Of a stretch of 64,000 bases of DNA, positions 36,149 through 44,907 are shown one piece after another. How positions within the stretch are numbered: the first letter of the stretch is position 1; each line of letters begins with the position of its first letter. The notes below the pieces were generated by a model, which searched no databases, was not told the DNA's origin, and worked only from the letters and a program-made list of their open reading frames with translations. The DNA is from Sphingobacteriales bacterium. Its GTDB lineage: Bacteria > Bacteroidota > Bacteroidia > Chitinophagales > Chitinophagaceae. A program made the position numbers and the translations under genes. The DNA lies in assembly GCA_004144175.1 (NCBI GenBank), contig SEFT01000010.1, positions 106,231-170,230 of the forward strand, given 5' to 3'.

Positions 36149-37303
36149 ATGAGTCAATCCAAGATATGGTTATCCTCACCCCATATGGGCGGTAGAGAGC
36201 AAGAGTATGTGAAAGAGGCCTTTGATACGAACTGGGTGGCGCCACTTGGCCCTAACGTAAACGGTTTTGAACAAGATATTTCAGATTATTTAAAAGGCGA
36301 TGTACATACAGCAGCACTGAGTTCAGGTACTGCTGCATTGCATTTAGGTTTGATATTGCTGGGGGTGCAGGCCGGCGACGAGGTTATTTGTCAATCAATG
36401 ACTTTTTCGGCATCTGCCAATCCAATAGCATACCAGGGGGCAACACCTGTATTTGTAGACAGCGAGGCTGATACCTGGAATATGTCTCCATACCACCTGG
36501 AAAAAGCGATCATCGACCGCCTCGAAAAAGGAAAAAAACCTAAAGCGATTATACCTGTTCACCTGTATGGCATGCCTGTAAAGATGAACGAGATAATGGT
36601 TATAGCTCAAAAATACGATATACCGGTATTGGAAGATGCTGCAGAAGCATTGGGCAGCCATATAGATGGTAAGATGTGCGGTACGTACGGAGAAATGGCC
36701 GCGTTATCGTTCAACGGAAACAAAATCATCACTACATCCGGTGGCGGAGCATTGGTATCGGGCAATGCTAAGTATATACACGATGCACGTTTCCTGGCTA
36801 CGCAGGCACGTGATGCAGCACCTCACTACCAGCATTCGCACATTGGCTACAACTACCGCATGAGCAATATTTGCGCAGGTATAGGCCGCGGGCAAATGGA
36901 AGTACTAGCAGACCGCGTAGCACAGCGCAGAGCGATATACGATCAGTATGTACAACGCATGAGCGGTATACCTGGCGTTTCATTCCAACTGGAACCCGAA
37001 GGGTATTTCAGCAACCGCTGGCTTACAACTATCCTCATAGACCCTAAAGAAACAGGCGGTATTACCAGGGAAACACTGCGTCTGGAACTGGAGAAAGACA
37101 ATATTGAATCAAGACCTTTGTGGAAGCCGATGCATCTGCAACCGGTATTCAGCAATAGCCCGTATTATGGCGACGATACCTCGGTAGAGCTCTTTAATAA
37201 TGGTTTATGCCTGCCTTCAGGTTCTAACCTTGCATCTGAAGATCTGGAAAGGGTATTCAGCATAATTGAGAGTGTATTCAGTAAAGAATATGCTGCTCAT
37301 TAA
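36149..37303 (+). CDS. DegT/DnrJ/EryC1/StrS aminotransferase (PglE- or WbpE-like)
   Basis: PLP-dependent sugar aminotransferase. It has WLSSPHMGGREQEYVKEAF at the N-terminus, SSGTAALHLGLILLG, VPVLEDAAEALGSH, SFNGNKIITTSGGGALVSG with the PLP lysine at residue 192, and HIGYNYRMSNICAGIGRGQ. Length (384) is normal. Position after PglC- and PglD-like genes suggests a 4-keto-sugar substrate (PglE-like). The nearby WbpA/B/D genes also require a WbpE-type aminotransferase, and this is the only one in the window. A short palindrome ATTCCGGACCGGAAT follows the stop. Confidence 0.88.
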   Translation: MSQSKIWLSSPHMGGREQEYVKEAFDTNWVAPLGPNVNGFEQDISDYLKGDVHTAALSSGTAALHLGLILLGVQAGDEVICQSMTFSASANPIAYQGATPVFVDSEADTWNMSPYHLEKAIIDRLEKGKKPKAIIPVHLYGMPVKMNEIMVIAQKYDIPVLEDAAEALGSHIDGKMCGTYGEMAALSFNGNKIITTSGGGALVSGNAKYIHDARFLATQARDAAPHYQHSHIGYNYRMSNICAGIGRGQMEVLADRVAQRRAIYDQYVQRMSGIPGVSFQLEPEGYFSNRWLTTILIDPKETGGITRETLRLELEKDNIESRPLWKPMHLQPVFSNSPYYGDDTSVELFNNGLCLPSGSNLASEDLERVFSIIESVFSKEYAAH

Positions 37304-37408
37304 TTCCGGACCGGAATAACAAGTAATATAGAATGCGATTATCCGGGATGTTTCCGATAGGAGCATCACAACTTACAACTAATAAAAAATACATACACAC
37401 ACCACAAT

Positions 37409-38701
37409 ATGGAACAAACTAAGAACCACATAGCAGTAATAGGACTTGGATATGTAGGGCTTCCGCTTGCAGTTGAATTTTCAAAGCATTTTCCGGTAAT
37501 AGGATTTGACATTCACCAGCAGCGTATCGACGAACTACGCAAAGGCAACGACCATACCCTGGAGGTAGAAGAAGATGCCCTGAAGGCAGTTGTTGTAAGT
37601 GATAGTAAAAGTGAAAAAGGTTTGTATTGCACTAACGTTCGCGAAGAACTGGCGGCTTGCAATGTCTTTATAGTAACCGTACCTACACCGGTTGATAAGT
37701 ACAACCGTCCTGACCTGACACCACTATACAAGGCAAGTGAAACGGTAGGCAATGTGCTGAAAAAAGGCGACATCGTTGTTTACGAATCAACAGTATACCC
37801 AGGCGTAACGGAAGACGAGTGTGTGCCGGTGCTTGAGCGTATTTCAGGCCTGAAGTATAATGTAGATTTCTTCTGCGGTTATTCTCCTGAACGTATCAAC
37901 CCGGGCGACAAGCAGCATACCGTAACTAAAATTAAGAAAGTAACATCAGGCTCTACTCCTGAAGTTGCCGAGCGTGTAGATGCTTTGTACCGTACCATTA
38001 TTACTGCCGGTACGCATATGGCATCAAGCATTAAAGTGGCTGAAGCTGCGAAAGTAATTGAGAACGCACAGCGCGATATCAATATCGCTTTTGTGAACGA
38101 GCTCGCCAAGATATTCAACCGTATGAATATTGATACGCATGATGTACTGGCAGCAGCAGGCACCAAGTGGAACTTTATCAACTTCCGCCCGGGGCTGGTA
38201 GGTGGCCACTGTATTGGCGTTGATCCTTATTACCTGGCGCAGAAAGCACAGGAAGTAGGGTATCACCCGGAGATCATCCTTGCAGGCCGCAGGCTGAACG
38301 ACAGCATGGGCACTTATATAGCCAGTGAGGTGGTAAAACTGATGATCAAAAGAAACATCCCGGTAAGGGGCGCTAAAATATTGATGCTGGGTGTCACATT
38401 CAAAGAGAATTGTCCTGATGTGCGCAATACAAGGGTGGTAGATATACTTGCCGAGCTTGCATCTTACGAAACAGACATTACAGTTTATGATCCGTGGGCT
38501 AACCCTGCAGAAGTAATGCACGAGTATGGTGTAAAAACCACAAACGAACACTGCGAAGATGATAAATATGATGCAGTAGTACTGGCAGTAGCGCATAAAG
38601 AGTTTATTGAGAAAGACTGGAAGGACTGCCTGAAGCCAAACGGGGTGATCTATGATGTGAAAGGTTGTCTTACTAAAGAGGCTACTGACGCAAGATTATA
38701 A
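37409..38701 (+). CDS. UDP-N-acetylglucosamine/galactosamine 6-dehydrogenase (WbpA/WbpO/TviB-like)
   Basis: NAD-dependent nucleotide-sugar dehydrogenase giving the UDP-uronic acid. The N-terminal NAD domain is [20 protein letters not shown]. The middle has [20 protein letters not shown] and [15 protein letters not shown]; the catalytic cysteine is in [19 protein letters not shown] (C268). The C-terminal domain has [18 protein letters not shown]. Length (430) and motifs match the VipA/TviB/WbpO group. It supplies substrate for the WbpB-like enzyme at 33028. A terminator-like hairpin follows at 38733-38769. Confidence 0.9.
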   Translation: MEQTKNHIAVIGLGYVGLPLAVEFSKHFPVIGFDIHQQRIDELRKGNDHTLEVEEDALKAVVVSDSKSEKGLYCTNVREELAACNVFIVTVPTPVDKYNRPDLTPLYKASETVGNVLKKGDIVVYESTVYPGVTEDECVPVLERISGLKYNVDFFCGYSPERINPGDKQHTVTKIKKVTSGSTPEVAERVDALYRTIITAGTHMASSIKVAEAAKVIENAQRDINIAFVNELAKIFNRMNIDTHDVLAAAGTKWNFINFRPGLVGGHCIGVDPYYLAQKAQEVGYHPEIILAGRRLNDSMGTYIASEVVKLMIKRNIPVRGAKILMLGVTFKENCPDVRNTRVVDILAELASYETDITVYDPWANPAEVMHEYGVKTTNEHCEDDKYDAVVLAVAHKEFIEKDWKDCLKPNGVIYDVKGCLTKEATDARL

Positions 38702-38732
38702 TTTCCTTAAGCCGCTAAGGCACGAAAGTTTC

Positions 38733-38769
38733 GAAGGCTCCTGATATGAAGAATCAGGAGCCTTCTTAT
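38733..38769 (+). terminator. Terminator-like hairpin overlapping the VanZ gene start
   Basis: Perfect 13-bp stem (GAAGGCTCCTGAT, 38733-38745, with its complement at 38753-38765) and a 7-nt loop ATGAAGA, followed by TTATTT. It should end the dehydrogenase transcript. The ATG at 38746 lies inside its loop. Confidence 0.75.
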
Positions 38770-38784
38770 TTGAAGCGTAGAAGA

Positions 38785-39171
38785 ATGAGACGAATTGTAG
38801 GGGTTGTAGCAGTGTTATGGACGATTGTGATATTGGCTTTATTTATGTTACCCGAACATTACCTGCCACAGTCGAATATAGAAGGCATGGATGATATCTT
38901 TCATTTTGGTTCGCTTCTTGTTTTTTCATTTCTGTATATGCATGCCTATTATAAGGGTAGAAAGCGCACATATCTATACATACTGCTCTTCGCAATTGTA
39001 TTTGGTGTTGCAGTAGAGTTCCTACAGGTATTATTTACAGCATCAAGAGCATTTCAACTTAGCGATATTAAAGCTGATATACTCGGAGCGGCAACAGGTA
39101 TCGCTTTGTTTTGGGGATACAGAATGTGGAAGCATACTGATGGGCAACAGAAAAATATTGCAGATGGCTAA
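38785..39171 (+). CDS. VanZ-family membrane protein
   Basis: Small protein with four hydrophobic segments: VVAVLWTIVILALFML, FGSLLVFSFLYMHAYY, LYILLFAIVFGVAVEFLQV and ILGAATGIALFWGY. The D-x-x-H-F pattern (DDIFHFGSLLVF) and EFLQ are typical of VanZ-like proteins, whose role is unknown outside teicoplanin resistance. ATG 38785 gives the usual N-terminus. The upstream in-frame ATG at 38746 lies in the loop of a terminator-like hairpin and would add 13 residues. Convergent with the FMN reductase gene 7 bases away. Confidence 0.8.
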   Translation: MRRIVGVVAVLWTIVILALFMLPEHYLPQSNIEGMDDIFHFGSLLVFSFLYMHAYYKGRKRTYLYILLFAIVFGVAVEFLQVLFTASRAFQLSDIKADILGAATGIALFWGYRMWKHTDGQQKNIADG

Positions 39172-39178
39172 TACCGCC

Positions 39179-39718
39179 TCATTGTAGTGATTGTTTAACG
39201 CAAGTCGTCAGTACGTTAATTACATTCTTTAATGCTTTGGCTGCTTCCGAGTCTGTAATCACACCATCTTTATTGATCTTAGACCGTACAAAGGATATAA
39301 GCAGCGTAGCATCCGGTAAAACATTGTTAGCTGATATTACATTAAGCGTTAGCTGCAGCGCAGCATGGGCTTTTTCACCTCCTGTTGCGGCAGTGACCAA
39401 TGCGATAGGTTTTCCATCCAGGTCTGCTGTAGAGACCGTCCAATCGAGCGCATTCTTCAGCACTCCTGAAACTCCGAATGCATACTCAGGCGTGCAAATG
39501 AAAATTCCATCGGCAGCTCTGATCTCTTGCCTCCAGTATAGTACATCATCGTTAGGCTCACCATCATCGAATGGCGGTATAGATGCCAGGCCATCAAATA
39601 TGCGAAACTCAACCTGTTCCGAAACCTGCGAAGCAACATAGTTGATGATTTGTATATTGGCCGAGTTGCTGCGGAGGCTGCCGCAGATAGCCAGTATTTT
39701 TATGTTCCTATCAGACAT
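39179..39718 (-). CDS. NADPH-dependent FMN reductase
   Basis: Flavodoxin-fold quinone/chromate-reductase-like enzyme. KILAICGSLRSNSANIQII is the FMN phosphate loop. IPPFDDGEPNDDVLYWRQEI, GIFICTPEYAFGVSGVLKNA and LDWTVS mark the family, and PIALVTAATGGEKA follows. The start is ATG 39718; the in-frame TTG 21 bases upstream is unlikely. Length 179. It lies downstream of treZ on the same strand, with a hairpin between them. Confidence 0.9.
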   Translation of the reverse strand: MSDRNIKILAICGSLRSNSANIQIINYVASQVSEQVEFRIFDGLASIPPFDDGEPNDDVLYWRQEIRAADGIFICTPEYAFGVSGVLKNALDWTVSTADLDGKPIALVTAATGGEKAHAALQLTLNVISANNVLPDATLLISFVRSKINKDGVITDSEAAKALKNVINVLTTCVKQSLQ

Positions 39719-39725
39719 ACACGTA

Positions 39726-39768
39726 ATAGCTGCTGCCAAGTTAGCGCTTAATCTTGTGCAGCAGCTAT
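39726..39768 (-). terminator. Hairpin between treZ and the FMN reductase gene
   Basis: An 11-bp perfect inverted repeat (ATAGCTGCTGC, 39726-39736, and its complement at 39758-39768) has a 21-nt loop. It lies just after the treZ stop. No T-run follows, so it may be a processing or pausing signal more than a terminator. Confidence 0.4.
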
Positions 39769-39773
39769 CTCTG

Positions 39774-41609
39774 TCACAATTCGTTTTTTAAAACGATAAC
39801 GCTGGTAGCCGGAATTTGAATTTGCTGTCCTGATAGTATAGACTCAGGGAGCTCGATATGATCTGACTTATTTTCAAGCCATTTATCACTTCGGGAATTG
39901 AGTATAACATTCCAGGTATATTGCGCTGGCAGCGAGTAATCAATTTCTTTATCAGAGAAATTAAACAGGCATAACATCTTTTCATTGCCTTCAGCATTTG
40001 TCCTTGTAATAGCCAAGCCACGTTTGTCGAGGATGTCTACGTAGATATTGTCTTTATCATCGTTAAGTAGCACCGGTGCCGATTGGCGTAGTTGTATCAG
40101 CTCTTTATGCCATTGCAGCATAAGTGCATGCCTCCCTTCTTTGCGCTTATGCCATTGCAGTTTCGATCTGTTGAATGTGTCTTCATCCTGTGCATCGGGT
40201 GGTTCTACATCCCATTTGTAATTTTCAAACTCCTTTTTGCGGCCTTCTCTTACTGCTTTTATCAGGTCTTTGTCAGAGTGGCTTATGAAATAGAAGAACG
40301 GAGCGTCATCGGCATACTCCTCGCCCATAAAGAGCATAGGCGTATACGGCGAGAGCATTATAGCTGCTGCGGCCAGCTTTAGCCGCTCTGTATCCAGCAC
40401 GCTGCTCAGGCGGTCGGCCTTTATGCGGTTGCCTACCTGGTCGTGGTTTTGGTTGAATACGATGAACTTTTGACCGGGCACACCTGCTGACGACACGCCA
40501 AACTTTCGTTTTCTAAACTTTACATATTCACCGCTTAGTACAAAGCCTTCTTTGTAGGCTTTTGCCAGCTGTTCGATGGCGCCATAGTCTTCATAAAGTT
40601 CTTTGCCTTTAGGGTCCAGGATTACATAAAGCGCGTGGTGAAAGTCGTCGAGCCATTGTGCATCAAAGCCATACCCGCCAAGCTCTGTATTCTTAATTAC
40701 TTTCGGGCTATTCAGGTCGCTTTCTGCTGTCATGTATAGCGGCCGCCCCAGCTCTTGTTGCAGTTGCTTCACTCTTTGTGTAGTTAGCTCCCAAAAGTGT
40801 ACACAGCCGGTATCGTACACCATGTGTATAGCATCCAATCGAAGGCCGTCTATATGGTAGGTCTCGAACCAATGCAACGCATTATTGGAAAAATAGTCGC
40901 GTACACCGTCCGACCAATCACCGTCAAAGTTTAGTGCATCGCCCCACGGTGTGCAGTACTTCTTGGTAAAGTAAGGGCCAAACTGCGGAAGGTAATTGCC
41001 CTCAGGCCCCAAGTGGTTGTACACTGCATCGATGAATACCGCAATGCCTTTTGAATGGCAGGCATCTACAAGTTTCTTCAGCCCGTCGGGGCCTCCGTAT
41101 GAGTTTTGTACTGCGTAAGGATATACGCCATCATACCCCCAGTTCCTGTCGCCGGGAAACTGGTTAACCGGTAGCAGTTCTATGGTATTGATACCTGTTT
41201 CTTTCAGGTCATCCAGAAAAGGTATGATTGCTTCAAATGTACCCTCCTTTGTAAAAGTACCTACGTGCAGTTCATAGAGGATCATATGCTTCATGGCTAT
41301 GCCGCGCCATGCACTGTCACTCCATTGGTAGGTATTATGATCTATCACTTCTGAAGCTCTATGCACGCCATCGGGCTGGTAATGCGAAGTAGGGTCTGGA
41401 TAGTCTATCTCACCGTTTGGCGCAAAGAAATAACGTGTGCCAGGACCGGCGTTATCGACCGTTGCAGAGAAGTAGCCAAAGGCATCTTTCTCCATCCCGA
41501 TCTTTCTATCGGCAGGGTGTACCAGGTGTAGTATCATGCTATCCCTTTCAGGTGCCCATACTGTAAACGTGCAGCGGTTGTTGCCAAGGTAGCATGCGCC
41601 TGTCTTCAT
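39774..41609 (-). CDS. treZ: Malto-oligosyltrehalose trehalohydrolase
   Basis: GH13 enzyme that cleaves maltooligosyl-trehalose to release trehalose. It has an N-terminal CBM48/E-set domain (CTFTVWAPERDSMILHLVHP, then FFAPNGEIDYPDPTSHYQPD) and a GH13 barrel with YELHVGTFTKEGTFEAI, IELLPVNQFPGDRNWGYDGV, VFIDAVYNHLGPEG, GLRLDAIHMV (nucleophile Asp), MTAESDLN (acid/base Glu) and FNQNHDQVGNR. Length 611. The start is ATG 41609; the in-frame TTG at 41618 is discarded. The alpha-glucosidase gene lies 40 bases upstream on the same strand. The partner TreY is not in the window. Confidence 0.9.
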   Translation of the reverse strand: MKTGACYLGNNRCTFTVWAPERDSMILHLVHPADRKIGMEKDAFGYFSATVDNAGPGTRYFFAPNGEIDYPDPTSHYQPDGVHRASEVIDHNTYQWSDSAWRGIAMKHMILYELHVGTFTKEGTFEAIIPFLDDLKETGINTIELLPVNQFPGDRNWGYDGVYPYAVQNSYGGPDGLKKLVDACHSKGIAVFIDAVYNHLGPEGNYLPQFGPYFTKKYCTPWGDALNFDGDWSDGVRDYFSNNALHWFETYHIDGLRLDAIHMVYDTGCVHFWELTTQRVKQLQQELGRPLYMTAESDLNSPKVIKNTELGGYGFDAQWLDDFHHALYVILDPKGKELYEDYGAIEQLAKAYKEGFVLSGEYVKFRKRKFGVSSAGVPGQKFIVFNQNHDQVGNRIKADRLSSVLDTERLKLAAAAIMLSPYTPMLFMGEEYADDAPFFYFISHSDKDLIKAVREGRKKEFENYKWDVEPPDAQDEDTFNRSKLQWHKRKEGRHALMLQWHKELIQLRQSAPVLLNDDKDNIYVDILDKRGLAITRTNAEGNEKMLCLFNFSDKEIDYSLPAQYTWNVILNSRSDKWLENKSDHIELPESILSGQQIQIPATSVIVLKNEL

Positions 41610-41649
41610 CTGTATCAATTAGGAGTTTGAAATCGTTTGATTACTTATA

Positions 41650-43260
41650 TCATTTGTCGAGGCGAATTATGATACCATCATCGCCATACAGGTTTATAAC
41701 ACCATCAATGCGGCTACCCTCTATGCCGGGCACTGTTGCTATTTCAATGGTGCCCTTTATGTCGATGTGTTTCGCTGTAAAGTAGCTTGGCTTATGGCTC
41801 AGGTTCAGAGCTATCAAAAAGCTGTCGTGGCCCTCTGCTGTGCGCATATACGCTATCATCTGCTTATCGGCATGTACGGGCATATAGTTGCCTACCATCA
41901 GCGCCGGCTCGCTCTGTCTTAGCTCTATCAGACGTTTATACAAGGTCAGTATCGAGTGGTGCCTGTCCTTTTGCTTGGCTACATTGCGATGTGCATAGTT
42001 GCGGCCCAGGCGTAGCCAGGGCTTACCGGTGGTAAATCCGGCATTCTCCGTTTCGTCCCAATGCATAGGGGTACGTGCAGGGTCGCGGCTCAGGTTCTTT
42101 TCGGGCATGTTGAGTCCCTGAGGATCTTGCACTTCATCGAATGGTATGGGTACGTCCTGTAGCCCTATTTCATCGCCATAGTATATCGTTGGTGTGCCTC
42201 TCAGCGTCAACAACAACATGGCAGCTACGCGTGCTTGCTGCTTACCTACGCGGCTGGTAAGGCGCGGTTGGTCGTGGTTGCTCAATACCCAGTTGGGCCA
42301 TCCCTGCGCAGGCAGCGCGCCTTCGTACTGGTCTATCATCGATGCTATCTGGCGGGCATCCCACTGCATTTGCAGCAACAGGAAGTTGAATGGCAGGTGT
42401 GCACCGCGGTTGTCGGTACCGTAATAAGCTACCAGTTTATCCAGTGGCAGGTATATTTCGCCTATCATCATCCTATCATCATACTCTTCCAGTACCTCCC
42501 TCATGGCCCTTACTATGTCGTGCACCTCGGCCTGGTCGGTAGAATATACAGGCGAGAGTTGCTCATAGGTGGCCATATGTTGTTCATAGCGCGGGTTGGG
42601 GGGATTATCGCGGAACTGTGCATCTTTTATCATATGCCACATCACATCTACCCTGAAGCCATCCACTCCTTTATCCAGCCAAAAACGTAGTACATCGTAC
42701 ATGGCTTTCTGAACTTCCGGGTTGCGCCAGTTGAGGTCTGGCTGCTCTTTCAGGAAAGCATGATAGTAGTATTGCCCTGTTTGTTCATCCCACTCCCAGC
42801 CCGTTCCGCCAAACATAGCCAGCCAGTTATTTGGCTCGCTGCCATCGGGGCGTGCGTCGCGCCAGATGTACCAGTCGCGCTTGGGGTTATCGCGCGATGA
42901 GCGCGACTCGATGAACCAGGGATGTTGGTCGGAGCTATGGTTGGGTACAAAGTCGAGTGTCAGCTTCATACCACGTGCATGCACCTCATGCAGTAGTTTG
43001 TCGAAATCTTCCATATTACCATATACGGAATCGATACCACTGTAGTCGGCAATGTCATAGCCGAAATCCTTCATAGGGGAAGGGTACATAGGCGATATCC
43101 AAATGGCGGTTACGCCCAGCCACTTCAGGTGATCGAGGCGGCTGATAATACCCGGCAGATCGCCGATGCCATCGCCATTGCTGTCTTGAAACGAGCGGGG
43201 ATATACCTGGTAAAAGATTCCCCTTTGCCACCAGCGGTAGTTCTGCAGATTGACTTCCAT
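41650..43260 (-). CDS. GH13 alpha-glucosidase / oligo-1,6-glucosidase-like
   Basis: Alpha-amylase-family hydrolase: WWQRGIFYQVYPRSFQDSNG, DGIGDLPGIISRLDHLKWLG, AIWISPMYPSPMKDFGYDIA, LTLDFVPNHSSDQHPW, GFRVDVMWHM (nucleophile Asp near residue 200), MIGEIYLP (acid/base Glu) and LSNHDQPRLTSR. Length (536) is typical of alpha-glucosidases of the GH13_17/23/31 type. There is no signal peptide, so it is probably cytoplasmic and degrades maltose or isomalto-oligosaccharides. It precedes treZ in an apparent operon (40-base gap), linking it to glycogen/trehalose metabolism. Confidence 0.88.
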   Translation of the reverse strand: MEVNLQNYRWWQRGIFYQVYPRSFQDSNGDGIGDLPGIISRLDHLKWLGVTAIWISPMYPSPMKDFGYDIADYSGIDSVYGNMEDFDKLLHEVHARGMKLTLDFVPNHSSDQHPWFIESRSSRDNPKRDWYIWRDARPDGSEPNNWLAMFGGTGWEWDEQTGQYYYHAFLKEQPDLNWRNPEVQKAMYDVLRFWLDKGVDGFRVDVMWHMIKDAQFRDNPPNPRYEQHMATYEQLSPVYSTDQAEVHDIVRAMREVLEEYDDRMMIGEIYLPLDKLVAYYGTDNRGAHLPFNFLLLQMQWDARQIASMIDQYEGALPAQGWPNWVLSNHDQPRLTSRVGKQQARVAAMLLLTLRGTPTIYYGDEIGLQDVPIPFDEVQDPQGLNMPEKNLSRDPARTPMHWDETENAGFTTGKPWLRLGRNYAHRNVAKQKDRHHSILTLYKRLIELRQSEPALMVGNYMPVHADKQMIAYMRTAEGHDSFLIALNLSHKPSYFTAKHIDIKGTIEIATVPGIEGSRIDGVINLYGDDGIIIRLDK

Positions 43261-43387
43261 AGTGTTATGAAATAGAAAAGCGTTGTATCACGTTATGCAT
43301 AGCCTGCCAAAAAGACTATGCCGTGTATTGTTCCTTCTTTTCTACTGCTACTACGGAAGTGTCTGATACTTACTGGCTTATCTCGAT

Positions 43388-44779
43388 TTAGCTGCCATTG
43401 TTATTTATTACAATCGTACCCGTATGCAGTTTACCCCCACCTTCGGTAATAATCTGCATATAGTAGACGCCTGAAGATAACCCTTGTAAATCGATAGTAT
43501 TCTCTGGTTCTATTTTGGGTATGGCGATGTCTCTTACTCGCTGTCCGCCGGAGCTATAAAATATGGCATTCACCGGCCCTCCCGGTTTACGTTCATTCCA
43601 GCGGATGGTAAGCTTGCTATTCGTGGGGTTGGGGTAAAGTATAATGTTGCCTTTGGGTATCAGGATAACGTTGTCTTCGTACAGCTCGTATCCGTACAGT
43701 GTAAGTGTATAATACTGAAACGCTTTGCCGGTATCAGTGGACCTAAATGTAATTGCTGAATCAGGATTCCCAAATTCATTGTAGAAAAATGTAGTCTTAT
43801 CTACAACGTCATATGGGTAGTATGTGATGAGTGTGTCTACATACCCGGCATCATTATAATGCATGGTGAAGGACTCCCCATAGGTGCTATTTAGTCTCGG
43901 ATGCATCGGGAACGTTTTCAGGCTTATTAACCTGTCCTTGTCATCATAGCTAAGGTCTTTCTCATATTCGGGCTGCCACTGCTGTGTGCCGGGGTTATAA
44001 AGTTGTTGCCTGTATGTTACGGGGTAGCCGGCGTTATTATATCCATATGTTTCCATGCTCGTTGGCGTCCATTGGTTAGCAGAGCTCTTCTCGGTTCGTA
44101 TAATTGTTTCTACATTGCCTGATCTGTCGTAAGTATATGCCTGGGCAACATTTCGTATGGCTGTATTACTGTATTTCATAGTGTCGGCAGTAACGTATCC
44201 ATCTGCTGTGTAGCTTATGCTTTTTACAGCTGGCGTATCGTTGCCAGTTCCGGTTGTTTTTGCGTAGATGTAAAATATTGTGGTCGGTTGGCCATATGCA
44301 TTTCTATAAATATGGTACTTTGGGGGAGATGAAGCTATGCTATATTCGAAGCTGAATGTTTCCATGTTGCCCTGCGGGTCATATTTTCTATTGATAATGC
44401 TCCTGATGTTATGTTGGTATACAAGTCCTCCCATTACATCAGAGAACTCATAGCACGAATCATATGCTACTTCCAGGTCGTTTATGTCCGCGAATGGAGG
44501 CTGTAGTGATGCAGATGGATCTATCAATGGGGTAAAATAGTTTTTAAACCCTGCTGAGCGCCTTGGATGGAATAAGTATGGGGTAAAATTAGAACCTCGT
44601 TTGCCCGAGTACACATAAACGACAGAGTCTGTGCTCAAAAAGCCGCGTTGAAAGACGTCTTGGAGTGTACGTGTCATGATCACTCTCTGTTTCATTCCGT
44701 TCACGGACTGCGCAACACTTTTTATTGTTAAACAGCAGATCAACAATAACCAGTACTTCAGAAATAGTCTTAAAAACAT
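43388..44779 (-). CDS. Secreted protein with type IX sorting domain and YD-like repeats
   Basis: Start chosen at ATG 44779, giving signal peptide MFLRLFLKYWLLLICCLTIK ending near SVAQ. The upstream ATG at 44854 would bury the signal inside the protein. The body has repeats of the kind YDRSGNVETIIR, YNNAGYPVTYR, YDDKDRLISLK and YNDAGYVDTLI, similar to YD/RHS repeats. The C-terminal ~75 residues (IILYPNPTNSKLTIRW, GLSSGVYYMQIIT) are a Por/type IX sorting domain. Expected to be exported and surface-displayed; function unknown. Confidence 0.78.
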   Translation of the reverse strand: MFLRLFLKYWLLLICCLTIKSVAQSVNGMKQRVIMTRTLQDVFQRGFLSTDSVVYVYSGKRGSNFTPYLFHPRRSAGFKNYFTPLIDPSASLQPPFADINDLEVAYDSCYEFSDVMGGLVYQHNIRSIINRKYDPQGNMETFSFEYSIASSPPKYHIYRNAYGQPTTIFYIYAKTTGTGNDTPAVKSISYTADGYVTADTMKYSNTAIRNVAQAYTYDRSGNVETIIRTEKSSANQWTPTSMETYGYNNAGYPVTYRQQLYNPGTQQWQPEYEKDLSYDDKDRLISLKTFPMHPRLNSTYGESFTMHYNDAGYVDTLITYYPYDVVDKTTFFYNEFGNPDSAITFRSTDTGKAFQYYTLTLYGYELYEDNVILIPKGNIILYPNPTNSKLTIRWNERKPGGPVNAIFYSSGGQRVRDIAIPKIEPENTIDLQGLSSGVYYMQIITEGGGKLHTGTIVINNNGS

Positions 44780-44907
44780 ATTACCATAGTAACGTCCCCA
44801 TTTCGCAGATATTGCAATATCCACGTGAAAAGAGGGTGATTTTATAGTCTGCATTCGGCAGAAGATAATAAGCTTATTATATTAGAGTAACTCGATTCCC
44901 GTTACTT

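Noticed and set aside
37303..37317. ATTCCGGACCGGAAT palindrome as terminator
   Set aside because: Only a 5-bp stem is possible in RNA and no T-run follows; probably incidental.
38746..38784. VanZ start at ATG 38746
   Set aside because: The codon sits in a terminator loop, and the next in-frame ATG at 38785 gives the usual N-terminus; kept as an alternative.
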